Notes under the pieces: generated by a model
The model's database searches: none
Told to the model about the DNA's origin: nothing
What the model saw: the letters and a program-made list of their open reading frames with translations, nothing else
Shown here: positions 6,846 through 15,225 of the stretch, piece after piece
How positions within the stretch are numbered: the stretch's first letter is position 1
Layout of the letters: every line of letters begins with the position of its first letter
NCBI GenBank assembly: GCA_009908925.1
Contig: JAAAOH010000125.1
Span: 1-36,353, forward strand
DNA: 36,353 nucleotides
From: Spirochaetota bacterium
GTDB lineage: Bacteria > Spirochaetota > Spirochaetia > DSM-27196 > PWMO01
Reading direction: 5' to 3'
Program-made: the position numbers and the translations under genes

Positions 6846-8513
6846 ATGCACTCTGTATATGTATCTCTACCAGACGGAACCACACGGGAATTTCCAAACG
6901 GCACGCGTGTAGCTCACATTCTCAGCGAGACCGACTACACGGTCGACGGGGAAGCGATAATTGCCGTGCTGGCAAACAATGAGCTGACCAGCCTCTACTA
7001 TCGCCTGGATGTGAATACGACACTCGAGGCGGTTACCATGAGCACCACGGAGGGCCAGCGGATCTACCGCCGCAGCCTGTGCTTTCTCCTTGCGATGGCC
7101 GCCCAGGACGTATGTCCGGACCGGCATCTCGTCATCGGTCATTCGCTGGGGAACGGCTACTACTATCGCTTCGAAGACGAAGACCGGGTCGGCGACGCCG
7201 AGGTTGCACGACTCGAGAAGCGGATGCGGGAGCTCGTTGAAGAGGACATTCCGATCGTCCGGCGTCTCGTCTCCTACACCGATGCCCTCGAATACTTCGA
7301 GCAGAACGGCATGCATGATACGGCGATGCTGCTCAAGCATCGAAACGATGCGAAGATTCCCGTCTACACCTGCGGCGGCATGATGGACATCTCGCACGGC
7401 CCCCTCGTACCGCAGACGGGCACGCTTGTGCACTTCGAGCTTCGCACGTACGAACCCGGCTTCATTCTGCGCTTCCCCCGCGACAGCGACCCATACAACA
7501 TGGGCCCCTTCGAGGCGAGCCCTATCCTGTTTTCGGTGTATCAGGAGTACAAGCAGTGGGGAAAGATCCTCAACGTGAGCTCAGTCGGGAAGCTCAATGA
7601 CCTTACCGTCACGGGAGGCATCCGGGATTTCATCCGGGTCGCCGAGGCCCTGCAGAACAAGAAGATCGCAGAGATAGCCGACCGCATTCACGAGCGCCGC
7701 GATGAGGCACGAATCGTGCTCATTGCCGGTCCTTCATCCTCGGGGAAGACCACATTCGCCAAGAAACTCTCCATACAGCTCACGGTACTCGGCTTCAAGC
7801 CTGTCGCCATCGGACTTGACGACTACTTCGTGCCGCGGGAACAGACGCCGCGCGACGAAGACGGGAACTATGACTTCGAACACATAGACGCCATCGACAT
7901 CCCGCTTCTCAACGAGCACCTCGAGGAGCTACTCGCCGGGCGCGAGGTCGAGCTTCCGCACTTCGACTTCAAGACCGGCGAGCGCTCCGTGTCCGGCGGG
8001 CATCGCATCCGGCTTCCCGAACGCGGTATTCTCATCATGGAGGGCATCCACGGGCTGAACGATCACCTTACCCCGCGCATAGATGCCTCGCAGAAATTCA
8101 AAGCCTACGTATCGGCGCTGACCCAGCTCAACCTCGACGATCACAACCGGATCTCCACCACCGATAATCGTCTCATCCGACGCCTCGTGCGCGATCACCA
8201 ATTCCGTGGGCATGACGCCCTCGAGACACTGCATATGTGGCCGTCGGTCCGTCGCGGTGAGAATCGCAATATCTTTCCGTTCCAGGACTCAGCAGACGTC
8301 GCGTTCAACTCGGCCCTCGACTACGAGCTCGGCGTGCTGCGGAATCACGCGCTACCGCTGCTCGACGAGGTGAAGCCCTACCACGACGTCTACCATGAGG
8401 CGATTCGACTTCTCTCGTTTCTCGAGAACTTCACCCCGATCCCGGAGAAACACGTGCCGGATGATTCAATTCTGCGGGAGTTCGTCGGGGAGAGCGGTTT
8501 TAGCTACAAGTAG
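6846..8513 (+). CDS. Nucleoside kinase with TGS and tRNA-synthetase-like second domain plus uridine-kinase domain
   Basis: A 555-residue fusion. Residues 1-65 resemble the TGS domain of threonyl-tRNA synthetase (VYVSLPDGTTREFPNGT). The middle part (about 66-270) resembles the second additional domain of threonyl/alanyl synthetases, although GHSLGNGYYYRF keeps only part of the usual metal motif. The C-terminal part is a phosphoribulokinase/uridine kinase P-loop domain with Walker A GPSSSGKTT at 295-303, the substrate segment LDDYFVPREQTPRDEDG, and a lid-like RRGENRNIFPFQ. The architecture is known from Thermotoga and spirochaetes and is usually annotated as nucleoside or uridine kinase. The substrate is not established from sequence. 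Ends with TAG shortly before the convergent aat gene. Confidence 0.92.
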   Translation: MHSVYVSLPDGTTREFPNGTRVAHILSETDYTVDGEAIIAVLANNELTSLYYRLDVNTTLEAVTMSTTEGQRIYRRSLCFLLAMAAQDVCPDRHLVIGHSLGNGYYYRFEDEDRVGDAEVARLEKRMRELVEEDIPIVRRLVSYTDALEYFEQNGMHDTAMLLKHRNDAKIPVYTCGGMMDISHGPLVPQTGTLVHFELRTYEPGFILRFPRDSDPYNMGPFEASPILFSVYQEYKQWGKILNVSSVGKLNDLTVTGGIRDFIRVAEALQNKKIAEIADRIHERRDEARIVLIAGPSSSGKTTFAKKLSIQLTVLGFKPVAIGLDDYFVPREQTPRDEDGNYDFEHIDAIDIPLLNEHLEELLAGREVELPHFDFKTGERSVSGGHRIRLPERGILIMEGIHGLNDHLTPRIDASQKFKAYVSALTQLNLDDHNRISTTDNRLIRRLVRDHQFRGHDALETLHMWPSVRRGENRNIFPFQDSADVAFNSALDYELGVLRNHALPLLDEVKPYHDVYHEAIRLLSFLENFTPIPEKHVPDDSILREFVGESGFSYK

Positions 8514-8526
8514 GACTGCGACCGGC

Positions 8527-8564
8527 CGCCGCCCGCCGTCGCTGTCCGCCGTCGCCGCCCGCCG
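8527..8564. repeat. Short direct repeat in the convergent gap
   Basis: The 12-mer CGCCGCCCGCCG occurs at 8527-8538 and again at 8553-8564 in a wholly C/G/T-rich spacer. This is simple-sequence DNA, probably replication slippage, with no sign of a mobile element. Confidence 0.5.
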
Positions 8565-8567
8565 GTC

Positions 8568-8604
8568 ATCACCCGCGGTCACGGCCCCCCGAACCGCGGG
8601 TGAT
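8568..8604. terminator. Perfect 12-bp inverted repeat at the convergent 3' ends
   Basis: ATCACCCGCGGT (8568-8579) pairs perfectly with ACCGCGGGTGAT (8593-8604) around a 13-nt loop. The right arm encodes the last aat codons and the stop codon (8579-8581) lies at the stem-loop junction. It lies 55-91 bp past the kinase stop. No T-tract follows on either strand, so it may stabilise 3' ends or act with Rho and not as a classic intrinsic terminator. Confidence 0.5.
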
Positions 8605-9304
8605 CGCCGAGCTCGGCCTGCCAGTCACCTTTCACGGTGGGCCGCTCGAGGGAGCCGGCGAGCAGCTCGAGGAACTCATCACGCGCCATGTCCCTCGCAC
8701 CAAAGCGGTCCAGGTGCTCAGTGTACATCTGACAGTCCACACAGTCGAAGCCCCGTTCGGAAAGCACGCGGACGAGGGTCACGAACCCCGCCTTCGATGC
8801 GTCGGACACGCGCGCGAACATCGACTCACCGAAGAACATGCCCCCCAGGCTGACCCCGTAGAGCCCGCCGGCAAGCTTGCCCTCGGCCCAGACCTCGAGC
8901 GAGTGGGCATAGCCCAGGGTATTGAGCGTCTCATATCCCTCGATCATGTCGTCGGTGATCCACGTGCCGGCCTGTCCGCTGCGGGGAGCGACGCTGCAGG
9001 CGGCAATGACCTCGTCGAAGGCGCGGTCCAGCGTGAAGGCAAAGCGACCGCGATTCAGGGTCCGCCGCAGACTCTTCGGGATGTGGAGCTCTTCGGGGAA
9101 GAGGACGAAGCGGGGATCGGGAGACCACCACAGAATCGGCTCGCCGTCGGAGTACCACGGGAAAATGCCCTGCGTATACGCCGACAGCAGCACACCGGGC
9201 GAGAGGTTGCCGCCGGCTGCCACCAGGCCCTCCGCGCCGGCCTCTCGCGGCGAGGGGAATGCCACACGCTGATGCTCACCGAGATACGGAAAGCCTTCGC
9301 TCAT
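8579..9304 (-). CDS. aat: Leucyl/phenylalanyl-tRNA--protein transferase
   Basis: A 241-residue enzyme that moves Leu or Phe from tRNA to N-terminal Arg or Lys of proteins, creating destabilising N-degrons. The family signature is clear: AYTQGIFPWY (about 42-51) followed by the substrate pocket segment WWSPDPR, then GTWITDDMIEGY, AHSLEVWAEGKLAGGLYGV, and GGMFFGESMFAR. Length is normal. It is the last gene of the clpS-clpA-aat set, 48 bp after clpA, so modifier, adaptor and unfoldase are encoded together. No Shine-Dalgarno is visible before the ATG at 9304. Confidence 0.97.
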   Translation of the reverse strand: MSEGFPYLGEHQRVAFPSPREAGAEGLVAAGGNLSPGVLLSAYTQGIFPWYSDGEPILWWSPDPRFVLFPEELHIPKSLRRTLNRGRFAFTLDRAFDEVIAACSVAPRSGQAGTWITDDMIEGYETLNTLGYAHSLEVWAEGKLAGGLYGVSLGGMFFGESMFARVSDASKAGFVTLVRVLSERGFDCVDCQMYTEHLDRFGARDMARDEFLELLAGSLERPTVKGDWQAELGDHPRFGGP

Positions 9305-9352
9305 GCAACAACGCTGCTACAGCGGCACCGGACGAGCGCTGTGGCCGGCGCT

Positions 9353-11752
9353 CTACGCATCGTCGCCGGAGCTTTCCGGAGCTTCGAGTGCCGGCCGCTC
9401 GTCGGATTCGATCTCCTCCGGCTGCGGTGTGCCCTCCGCCCGGATGACGATATCGTCTTCCTCGACGTCCACCACGGCGGTGCCTCCGTGCTCGAGCTCG
9501 CCGAAAAGCACCGCGTCGACGAAGAATGCCTTCACCTTGTCCTCCACGAGACGGGAGATGTTCCGAGCACCGAACTCCTCGGAATACCCGTGCTCGGCCA
9601 GCCACTTGAGAGCGGCGGGGCTGACCTCCACCTCGACCTTCTTCTCCGCAAGCTGCGAGTTGAATCCCTTGATCTCTTTGCTGACGATATTCTCGAGCAC
9701 CTCGGTGGCGAGGGCATTGAAAATGACGACCTTGTCCAGGCGGTTTCGAAACTCGGGGCTGAAGATGCGCTGCACCGCGTCGTTCACCGCCTCGTTGGTG
9801 ACCTGCCGCTCGCCGAATCCGATCATCGGCTTTCCGATCTCCCGGGCGCCTGCGTTCGAGGTCATGATGATGATGACGTTTCGGAAATCCGCCTTCTTGC
9901 CCGTGTTGTCGGTCATCGTCGCGTAATCCATCACCGAGAGCAGGATGTTGAAGATATCCTGGTGCGCCTTCTCGATCTCGTCGAGCAGGAGCACGGCATG
10001 AGGCGTCTTACGGATGGCATCAGTAAGTAGCGCTCCTTCCTCGTAGCCGACATAGCCCGGAGGCGATCCGATGAGGCGCGAGACGGTGTGCTTCTCCTGG
10101 TACTCGCTCATGTCGAACCGATGCATGGCCACACCGAGTGTCGAGGAGAGCTGACGCGCAAGCTCGGTCTTCCCCACGCCGGTGGGACCGACGAAGAGGA
10201 AGTTCGCTACCGGCTTGTCCGGGTTGCGGAACCCTGCGCGCGAGCGCTTGACTGCCTCGACAACCGAGGCGATGGCATCGTCCTGGCCGAAGACGACCTG
10301 GTGGAGGTCTTTGTCGAGATGCGCCAGTCGGTCCTTCTCGGAAGTGCCGACGCTGCGCTCGGGGATCTTGGCGATCCTGGAGACGACCTTCTCGATATCG
10401 TGCTCGCTGATGGTAACGGGCTCGGCGTCGTGTTCCGAGGCCTCCACGCGCATCCGGATGTAGGCGCCGGCCTCGTCAATGACGTCGATCGCCTTGTCGG
10501 GCAGATGGCGGTCCGTGATGTAGAGATGCGAGAGATGTACCGCCGCCTCGAGTGCGTCGTCGGTGTAGGTAACGTTGTGGTACTCTTCGTACTTGTCGCG
10601 CAGCCCCTTGAGAATCTCCACGGTCTCATCCTCGCTGGGCTCGGAGACCTCTATTTTCTGAAAACGGCGAGAGAGCGCCCGGTCCTTCTCGAAGTACTTC
10701 TTGTACTCTTCATACGTCGTCGAACCCACGCAGCGAATTCGTCCGGAGGAAAGAGCCGGCTTGAGCATGTTGGAGGCATCCATCGATCCGCCGGCAACCG
10801 CGCCCGCTCCGACCACGGTGTGAATCTCGTCGATGAACAGGATGACGTCGTCTCGCTTTTCGAGGGCCTTGATGACCTGCTTCATCCGTTCCTCGAAATC
10901 ACCGCGATACCGGGTGCCTGCGAGCATTCCGCCCATGTCGAGCGCGAGCACGCTGTAGTCCTTGAGAACCGACGGCACGGTGCCGTCCGCTATCCGCTGG
11001 GCAAGCCCCTCGGTTATGGCGGTCTTCCCGACGCCGGGATCACCGAGGTGGACGGGATTGTTCTTCATGCGACGGCAGAGCACCTGCACGGTGCGCTCGA
11101 GGATATCCTCGCGGCCGATGAGCGGCTCGAGCCTGCCCTCTCGCGCCTGCTCGGTGAGGTCGGTCGTGAATTTGGCGAGGGCGTCCTTCTTCTTCGCTTT
11201 GCCGCCTTCTTCCTCGCCCTCCTCGGCTTCACCGAGCCCTGGCGCGCCCTCTTCCTCTTCATCGGTATCGGAAAAGGCCTCGTCGCTCTCGACCTCGTAG
11301 TCCTCTTCCTCCACGTCCTCACGCTCGGTGGAGGACACGCCATGAGAGATGATCTGCAGCAGATCGATACGCTGAAGACCGGCCTTCTTCAGAAAGTAGG
11401 CACCGAAAGACTCATCCTCGTCGAATATGGATACGATGATGTCACCGATATCAACCTCTTCCTTGGAGGCTGCCTCAGTGTGGAAAACCGCACGCTCGAT
11501 GACGTTTTGAAAGCCGAGCGACTGCAGCGGGTCGGCACCCTCGAGCACCGGCACCTTTTCCTTGAGGTGCTGGTCGAGCTGGGTCCGCACGCCGTCGGGA
11601 TCCACGCCGCATTCGGCGACGATGTCACGGGGATAGTCGAAATGAAGCGCCGCATAGAGTACGTGCTCCGGCGTAAGATACTCGTGATTGCGCTGCTTCG
11701 CTTCCTGATATGCCGCGTTCAGGATGGCCTGAAGTTCTCGGTTTATTCGCAT
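9353..11752 (-). CDS. clpA: ClpA-type AAA+ unfoldase of the ClpAP protease
   Basis: A 799-residue, two-ring AAA+ ATPase that unfolds substrates into ClpP. It has an N-domain at about 1-140, the first Walker A GDPGVGKT at 237-244, a second Walker A GPTGVGKT, and the ClpP-docking loop IGFGE after EIGKPM. Between the N-domain and the first ATPase ring lies an unusually long, strongly acidic linker (about 141-187), much longer than in E. coli. The start at 11752 matches the family N-terminus MRINRELQ. An in-frame ATG at 11788 would overlap clpS and add 12 unrelated residues. It starts 14 bp after the clpS stop, with AGGGG about 8 nt upstream. No clpP is in the window. Confidence 0.96.
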   Translation of the reverse strand: MRINRELQAILNAAYQEAKQRNHEYLTPEHVLYAALHFDYPRDIVAECGVDPDGVRTQLDQHLKEKVPVLEGADPLQSLGFQNVIERAVFHTEAASKEEVDIGDIIVSIFDEDESFGAYFLKKAGLQRIDLLQIISHGVSSTEREDVEEEDYEVESDEAFSDTDEEEEGAPGLGEAEEGEEEGGKAKKKDALAKFTTDLTEQAREGRLEPLIGREDILERTVQVLCRRMKNNPVHLGDPGVGKTAITEGLAQRIADGTVPSVLKDYSVLALDMGGMLAGTRYRGDFEERMKQVIKALEKRDDVILFIDEIHTVVGAGAVAGGSMDASNMLKPALSSGRIRCVGSTTYEEYKKYFEKDRALSRRFQKIEVSEPSEDETVEILKGLRDKYEEYHNVTYTDDALEAAVHLSHLYITDRHLPDKAIDVIDEAGAYIRMRVEASEHDAEPVTISEHDIEKVVSRIAKIPERSVGTSEKDRLAHLDKDLHQVVFGQDDAIASVVEAVKRSRAGFRNPDKPVANFLFVGPTGVGKTELARQLSSTLGVAMHRFDMSEYQEKHTVSRLIGSPPGYVGYEEGALLTDAIRKTPHAVLLLDEIEKAHQDIFNILLSVMDYATMTDNTGKKADFRNVIIIMTSNAGAREIGKPMIGFGERQVTNEAVNDAVQRIFSPEFRNRLDKVVIFNALATEVLENIVSKEIKGFNSQLAEKKVEVEVSPAALKWLAEHGYSEEFGARNISRLVEDKVKAFFVDAVLFGELEHGGTAVVDVEEDDIVIRAEGTPQPEEIESDERPALEAPESSGDDA

Positions 11753-11766
11753 GGGTGAGCCCCTGT

Positions 11767-12072
11767 TTATTCCTTCTCGATCGTACACTTGAGCGGATAC
11801 TGCCGCTCCCGGGCCATCTTGTGTGCCTGGTTGACCTTCGTGGTGGCAACATCATATGTAAACGACCCGACGTTGCCCTTCCCGTTCTTGTGGACATGCA
11901 ACATGATTTTCGTCGCATCCATCACGGTCTTGCGAAAGACCTTCATCAGCACCTCCACCACGAACTCCATGGTGGTGTAGTCATCATTGTGGAGGAACAC
12001 CCGATACATGTCGGGCTCTTTGACTTCTTCCCTGGTTTTCTCTTTTGTGTCTTCCGATTGTCCAGGAAACAT
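11767..12072 (-). CDS. clpS: ClpS, N-degron adaptor of ClpAP
   Basis: A 101-residue adaptor that binds N-terminal Leu, Phe, Tyr or Trp and delivers the protein to ClpA. All recognition residues known from E. coli ClpS are present: Asn29, Asp30 and Asp31 (E. coli 34-36), gatekeeper Met35 (E. coli Met40) and His61 (E. coli His66). The charged flexible N-terminal extension (about 1-20) needed for delivery is also there. It directly precedes clpA (14-bp gap), as in many bacteria. The ribosome site GGAGAG stands close to the ATG at 12072. Confidence 0.97.
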   Translation of the reverse strand: MFPGQSEDTKEKTREEVKEPDMYRVFLHNDDYTTMEFVVEVLMKVFRKTVMDATKIMLHVHKNGKGNVGSFTYDVATTKVNQAHKMARERQYPLKCTIEKE

Positions 12073-12118
12073 ATCTCTCCGCTTGACCCGGTCTTATCGA
12101 TTCGAATACAGCCGAAAG

Positions 12119-12145
12119 ATAATAGCAGGCGCTTCAGCCGGTCAA
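12119..12145 (-). promoter_or_regulatory. Weak candidate internal promoter for clpS-clpA-aat
   Basis: Minus-strand TTGACC (12145-12140) and TATTAT (12124-12119) are separated by only 15 bp, shorter than the 17 bp seen at the other promoters here. It lies between the YcgN-like stop codon and clpS and could give the protease genes independent expression. Confidence 0.35.
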
Positions 12146-12149
12146 ACGG

Positions 12150-12443
12150 TCACTTCATGCGCCGGTACGCGCGGACGTACGCGCAGGTCGGCGGCATCAG
12201 TCGGTCATACTTCGCGTGGAAGATGGTGACCTTGCGACAATCGGGGTTTACCTCGAAACGGCACCCGTACACGGTGCAACGTCCGGTTGCGGTATCCAGG
12301 TAGCGACAGGGCTGCGAATAGTCGATGAAGACACCGCCGCCGTTGAGGCGGCTGCGCTTGTAGCAGCACAGCCCGCAACCGGTGCACAGCGACTCCCATC
12401 GCGCGCGCCGTCGCCGCAGGCCGGCGGTAAGGCGTTTGAGCAT
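12150..12443 (-). CDS. Small YcgN/YkgJ-type cysteine-cluster protein
   Basis: A 97-residue basic protein of the YcgN (UPF0260) / YkgJ type. Matching features are WESLCTGCGLCC (CxxCGxCC, residues 17-28), PCRYLDTATGRC, VYGCRF, PDCRKVT, and the terminal PPTCAYVRAYR. Such proteins are thought to bind a zinc or iron-sulfur centre through the conserved cysteines; no reaction is established. It is shorter than E. coli YcgN but keeps every cysteine block. The ATG at 12443 falls 6 bp after the stop of the large NHL gene, implying co-transcription. Its ribosome site is weak. Confidence 0.87.
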   Translation of the reverse strand: MLKRLTAGLRRRRARWESLCTGCGLCCYKRSRLNGGGVFIDYSQPCRYLDTATGRCTVYGCRFEVNPDCRKVTIFHAKYDRLMPPTCAYVRAYRRMK

Positions 12444-12449
12444 CCGGGT

Positions 12450-14558
12450 TTAGAACTCCCTCGGCCCGAAGTAACCCGCCTCGTCCCGGCCGCTGCGGCG
12501 GATCAGATAGGCCTCCACCTCCAGCGGAATATAGACGCGGCCGAAATCGGTGTTGCTTCCCGAAGTAACCCGCAGCGTGTAACGCCCACTGGGCCTATCA
12601 ACCACATCGTCCGGTATGCCCCGAATGCCGTCGTCCTGGTAGAGGAACATGCTCTCGCCGCCGGACTGCGAGCTCAGGTACTCCAGTGCGTCGTCGCGCT
12701 GTCCCTGCGCTACATAGACCACATAGAACCGGATGTGATTGTTGCGAAGCAGGGCGGCGAGCTCCTGGAGGCCGTAATTCTGAAAGGCGCCCTGCCCGAG
12801 CTCTCCGTTGGTCACGAACACGATGGCCCTGTGCTCACGAGTGTCGAGGAGGGACGTTGCCGAGAAGTAGAGTCCCCGGTCGAAGGACCACTCGGGTGAG
12901 AAGCCCTCTGGCGAGGCCGCGGCGGTGGCTACCCGCGCGGTAGATGACCCCGCCGGCGCCTCGAGCACGGGAGATACTCCCGCCGACACTACCCGCAGGG
13001 ACGCGTTTGCCGCCGACGCAAGCTGCGTGGCGGCCTCCCCCATCGCCTCCCGATCCTCTGCCATGGAACGCGACTTGTCGAGAAGCAGCGCGATCTGGCT
13101 GCGGTCGATGGCGTGGGCGGCCGCGATCAGCTCCGGCCCGCCGACCTGCCGGCCGTCCTCGGTCAGGTAGAAGTTGGTTTCGTCGAGTCCGACGATGGGA
13201 TTCCCGAGGCGGTCTTCCACCGCAACGTCGACGTACACCTCCGGGAAGTTATCCGCAATGACCCGCTCGATCTGCACGTGCAGACCGGAGTACAGGCTGG
13301 GAACACGGGAGAGAAAATACAGCTTGTTCTCATCGAAGTCCGTTGCAAGGAGGTTGCCGTTGGCATCGATGACACCCGATGTCACCCGATCCGAAGATCC
13401 GGCGACATCGGAGACCTCATGCAGAACCTCTTCCTCCGGGTCGAGCCGAACCAGCTGTGGGCCGTCGGCTATAAGAAGCTCTCCGTCCTCGATAACCGTC
13501 ATCTTCTCCGGCGAAACGAGTCCGAGCCCGCTGATGCTGCGCAGGTGGTTCCCGCTCTCATCGAACACGTGCAGGCCGCCGTCCGATGCGTCGGCCACGA
13601 AGAGACGCCCGTTCAGCCAGGCGATGCCGGTCGGCTCCCGCAGCCCGGAGAAGTCACCCTGAGAGGACGCCCCGAAGCACTGCACGAACTCACCGTCGAA
13701 ATCGTACTTGCATATCCGTCCGTTGCCCCAATCGCTCACGTAGATGAAACGCTGCCCGTCGGTCGCGAGGTACTGCGGCCCGAGGAGGTTGCCATCCCCC
13801 GTGCCCTGCCCTCCGAAGGTGAGCATCTTGTTGCCGCGCATGTTCACTTTCGAAACCCGGTCGCCACCGAACTCGCTGATGAAGAGCACCCCGTCGTGAT
13901 GGAGCACGTCGAAGGGCTGATCGAAGCCGGCCAGCCCCCCGCGCAGGCGCTGCTCGAGCACGCCGTTCGCGTTCAGGAGGATCACCTCCTGGGTGGCGAA
14001 GGAGGTTACGTAGAAGCCCCCGTCCCGACGCGGCTCTATCGAGACAGGCCGCCGGAACACGGCGCTTTCTCCCTGCACACCCTCGAGCTCACTCATCACC
14101 GCCCACTCACCCGGTTCGTAGAGCTCCGGCATCACCCCCTGTCGTGCGTTCACGATGTCGAGCAGCGACCGAAGGTGCGCACCTCCTGCGCCTGCGTCGA
14201 CGATGTACTCCCACTGGTTCAGCGCGGCGTCCACAAAACCCGCGAAGTAGTAGGCGCGCCCGAGCCAGTAGCGGGTGTCCATCACCTCCGGGGCGAAGCT
14301 CAAGCTTCGGCTGAAAGAGAGGATGGCATCGTTATAGCGCCCGTTATGAAATGCCCGAACGCCGAAGCGGAACTCCTCCTCCGCCTCGATGCGGTCCATG
14401 TTGATGTCCTGGGCCTCGAGGTGAAGGGCGGCGGGACCGAACGTACCGAGGACGACAAACATACCCAGGACGAGCAGCAGGAGCAGCGTGGATCGCGCGG
14501 CGGGAGCCGCAGGGAAGCAGCCGGCGCGGGCCGTTTTCGAAGCGGTGGGCTCTGTCAC
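12450..14558 (-). CDS. Exported or membrane-anchored TPR-NHL propeller-VWA protein
   Basis: A 702-residue multi-domain protein. An N-terminal hydrophobic segment (about 23-46) is an uncleaved signal anchor or long signal peptide. TPR-like repeats follow (about 60-135), then an NHL-type beta-propeller (about 165-415; typical strands such as LREPTGIAWLNGRLFVADASDG), and a VWA-like domain (about 440-660). The VWA MIDAS core is intact as Asp494-Lys-Ser496-Arg-Ser498. The tail (about 660-702) looks like a beta-strand domain. The protein should act outside the cytoplasmic membrane in protein-protein contacts. Similar proteins are known in spirochaetes, function undefined. It begins with GTG at 14558 after an AAGGAG site, and its start overlaps the stop of the TPR gene by 4 bp, implying translational coupling. 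Confidence 0.9.
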   Translation of the reverse strand: MTEPTASKTARAGCFPAAPAARSTLLLLLVLGMFVVLGTFGPAALHLEAQDINMDRIEAEEEFRFGVRAFHNGRYNDAILSFSRSLSFAPEVMDTRYWLGRAYYFAGFVDAALNQWEYIVDAGAGGAHLRSLLDIVNARQGVMPELYEPGEWAVMSELEGVQGESAVFRRPVSIEPRRDGGFYVTSFATQEVILLNANGVLEQRLRGGLAGFDQPFDVLHHDGVLFISEFGGDRVSKVNMRGNKMLTFGGQGTGDGNLLGPQYLATDGQRFIYVSDWGNGRICKYDFDGEFVQCFGASSQGDFSGLREPTGIAWLNGRLFVADASDGGLHVFDESGNHLRSISGLGLVSPEKMTVIEDGELLIADGPQLVRLDPEEEVLHEVSDVAGSSDRVTSGVIDANGNLLATDFDENKLYFLSRVPSLYSGLHVQIERVIADNFPEVYVDVAVEDRLGNPIVGLDETNFYLTEDGRQVGGPELIAAAHAIDRSQIALLLDKSRSMAEDREAMGEAATQLASAANASLRVVSAGVSPVLEAPAGSSTARVATAAASPEGFSPEWSFDRGLYFSATSLLDTREHRAIVFVTNGELGQGAFQNYGLQELAALLRNNHIRFYVVYVAQGQRDDALEYLSSQSGGESMFLYQDDGIRGIPDDVVDRPSGRYTLRVTSGSNTDFGRVYIPLEVEAYLIRRSGRDEAGYFGPREF

Positions 14559-15220
14559 GACAGTCTCCTTACCTCGTCCCAGTGCGAGGCGATCTCATCG
14601 TTGTCAGGCGCGAGCTCATGCGCTCTCTTCAGGTAAACGCGGGCGTCGGCAACGTCTCCAAGCTTGAAGTACGTCCACCCGAGGGAGTCGAGGTACGCCG
14701 GGTTGCCGGACGCAATCTCAACCGCCTTCTTGCAGTACGACAGCGCAGCCTGAAGGCGGATGCCGTTGTCGGCCATGATGTAACCAAGCGAGTTGAGAGC
14801 CGTGGGATTGTCCGGGTCGATCTCGAGCGCCTTTTCGAGCTGCAGGATGCTCGCGCTGGTCTTCCCCTGCGCGTACTGTACGTGAGCGAGGGCGGCATGC
14901 ACCTTTGCGGAATCGAACCCCTCTTCGAGCAGGCGAGAGAACTCGAACTCGGCGAGTCTGTGACGATCAGTCACGGTATAAATGTAGCCGAGGAGCATGC
15001 GGCCCTGATAGATATGAGTGAAATCTTCGTCTCCGGTGACAACCTGCTCGAGATAGAGGACCGCCTCGTCGAAGCGCTCGAGGTTCGTGTAGCACAATCC
15101 GAGGTAGTATGAGAGCTCCGGATGCTGCTCGGGGTTCACATCCACAGCGAGGAAGGTCTCGAGTGCTTCCGCGTAACGCCGTTTTGCCAGCAGCTGCAGG
15201 CCGTCTTCAATCGATGCCAT
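14555..15220 (-). CDS. Soluble TPR protein
   Basis: A 221-residue protein made almost entirely of tetratricopeptide repeats (about six, across 1-215). Examples are PELSYYLGLCYTNLERFDEAVLYLEQ and PTALNSLGYIMADNGIRLQAALSYCKKAVEI. No signal peptide or membrane helix is visible, so it is probably a cytoplasmic adaptor. It is wedged between surE (5-bp gap) and the TPR-NHL-VWA gene (4-bp overlap), which suggests the two TPR proteins are produced in a fixed ratio and may interact. Interaction is inference. Confidence 0.9.
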   Translation of the reverse strand: MASIEDGLQLLAKRRYAEALETFLAVDVNPEQHPELSYYLGLCYTNLERFDEAVLYLEQVVTGDEDFTHIYQGRMLLGYIYTVTDRHRLAEFEFSRLLEEGFDSAKVHAALAHVQYAQGKTSASILQLEKALEIDPDNPTALNSLGYIMADNGIRLQAALSYCKKAVEIASGNPAYLDSLGWTYFKLGDVADARVYLKRAHELAPDNDEIASHWDEVRRLS

Positions 15221-15225
15221 AGCGC

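Noticed and set aside
10088..11758. Very long plus-strand frame opposite clpA (similar ones oppose gltX, the NHL gene and cinA)
   Set aside because: Such antisense frames are expected in GC-rich genes; the sense strands encode unmistakable families.
11753..11788. Longer start of ClpA
   Set aside because: It overlaps the clpS stop, and the ClpA family begins at MRINRELQ, encoded from 11752.
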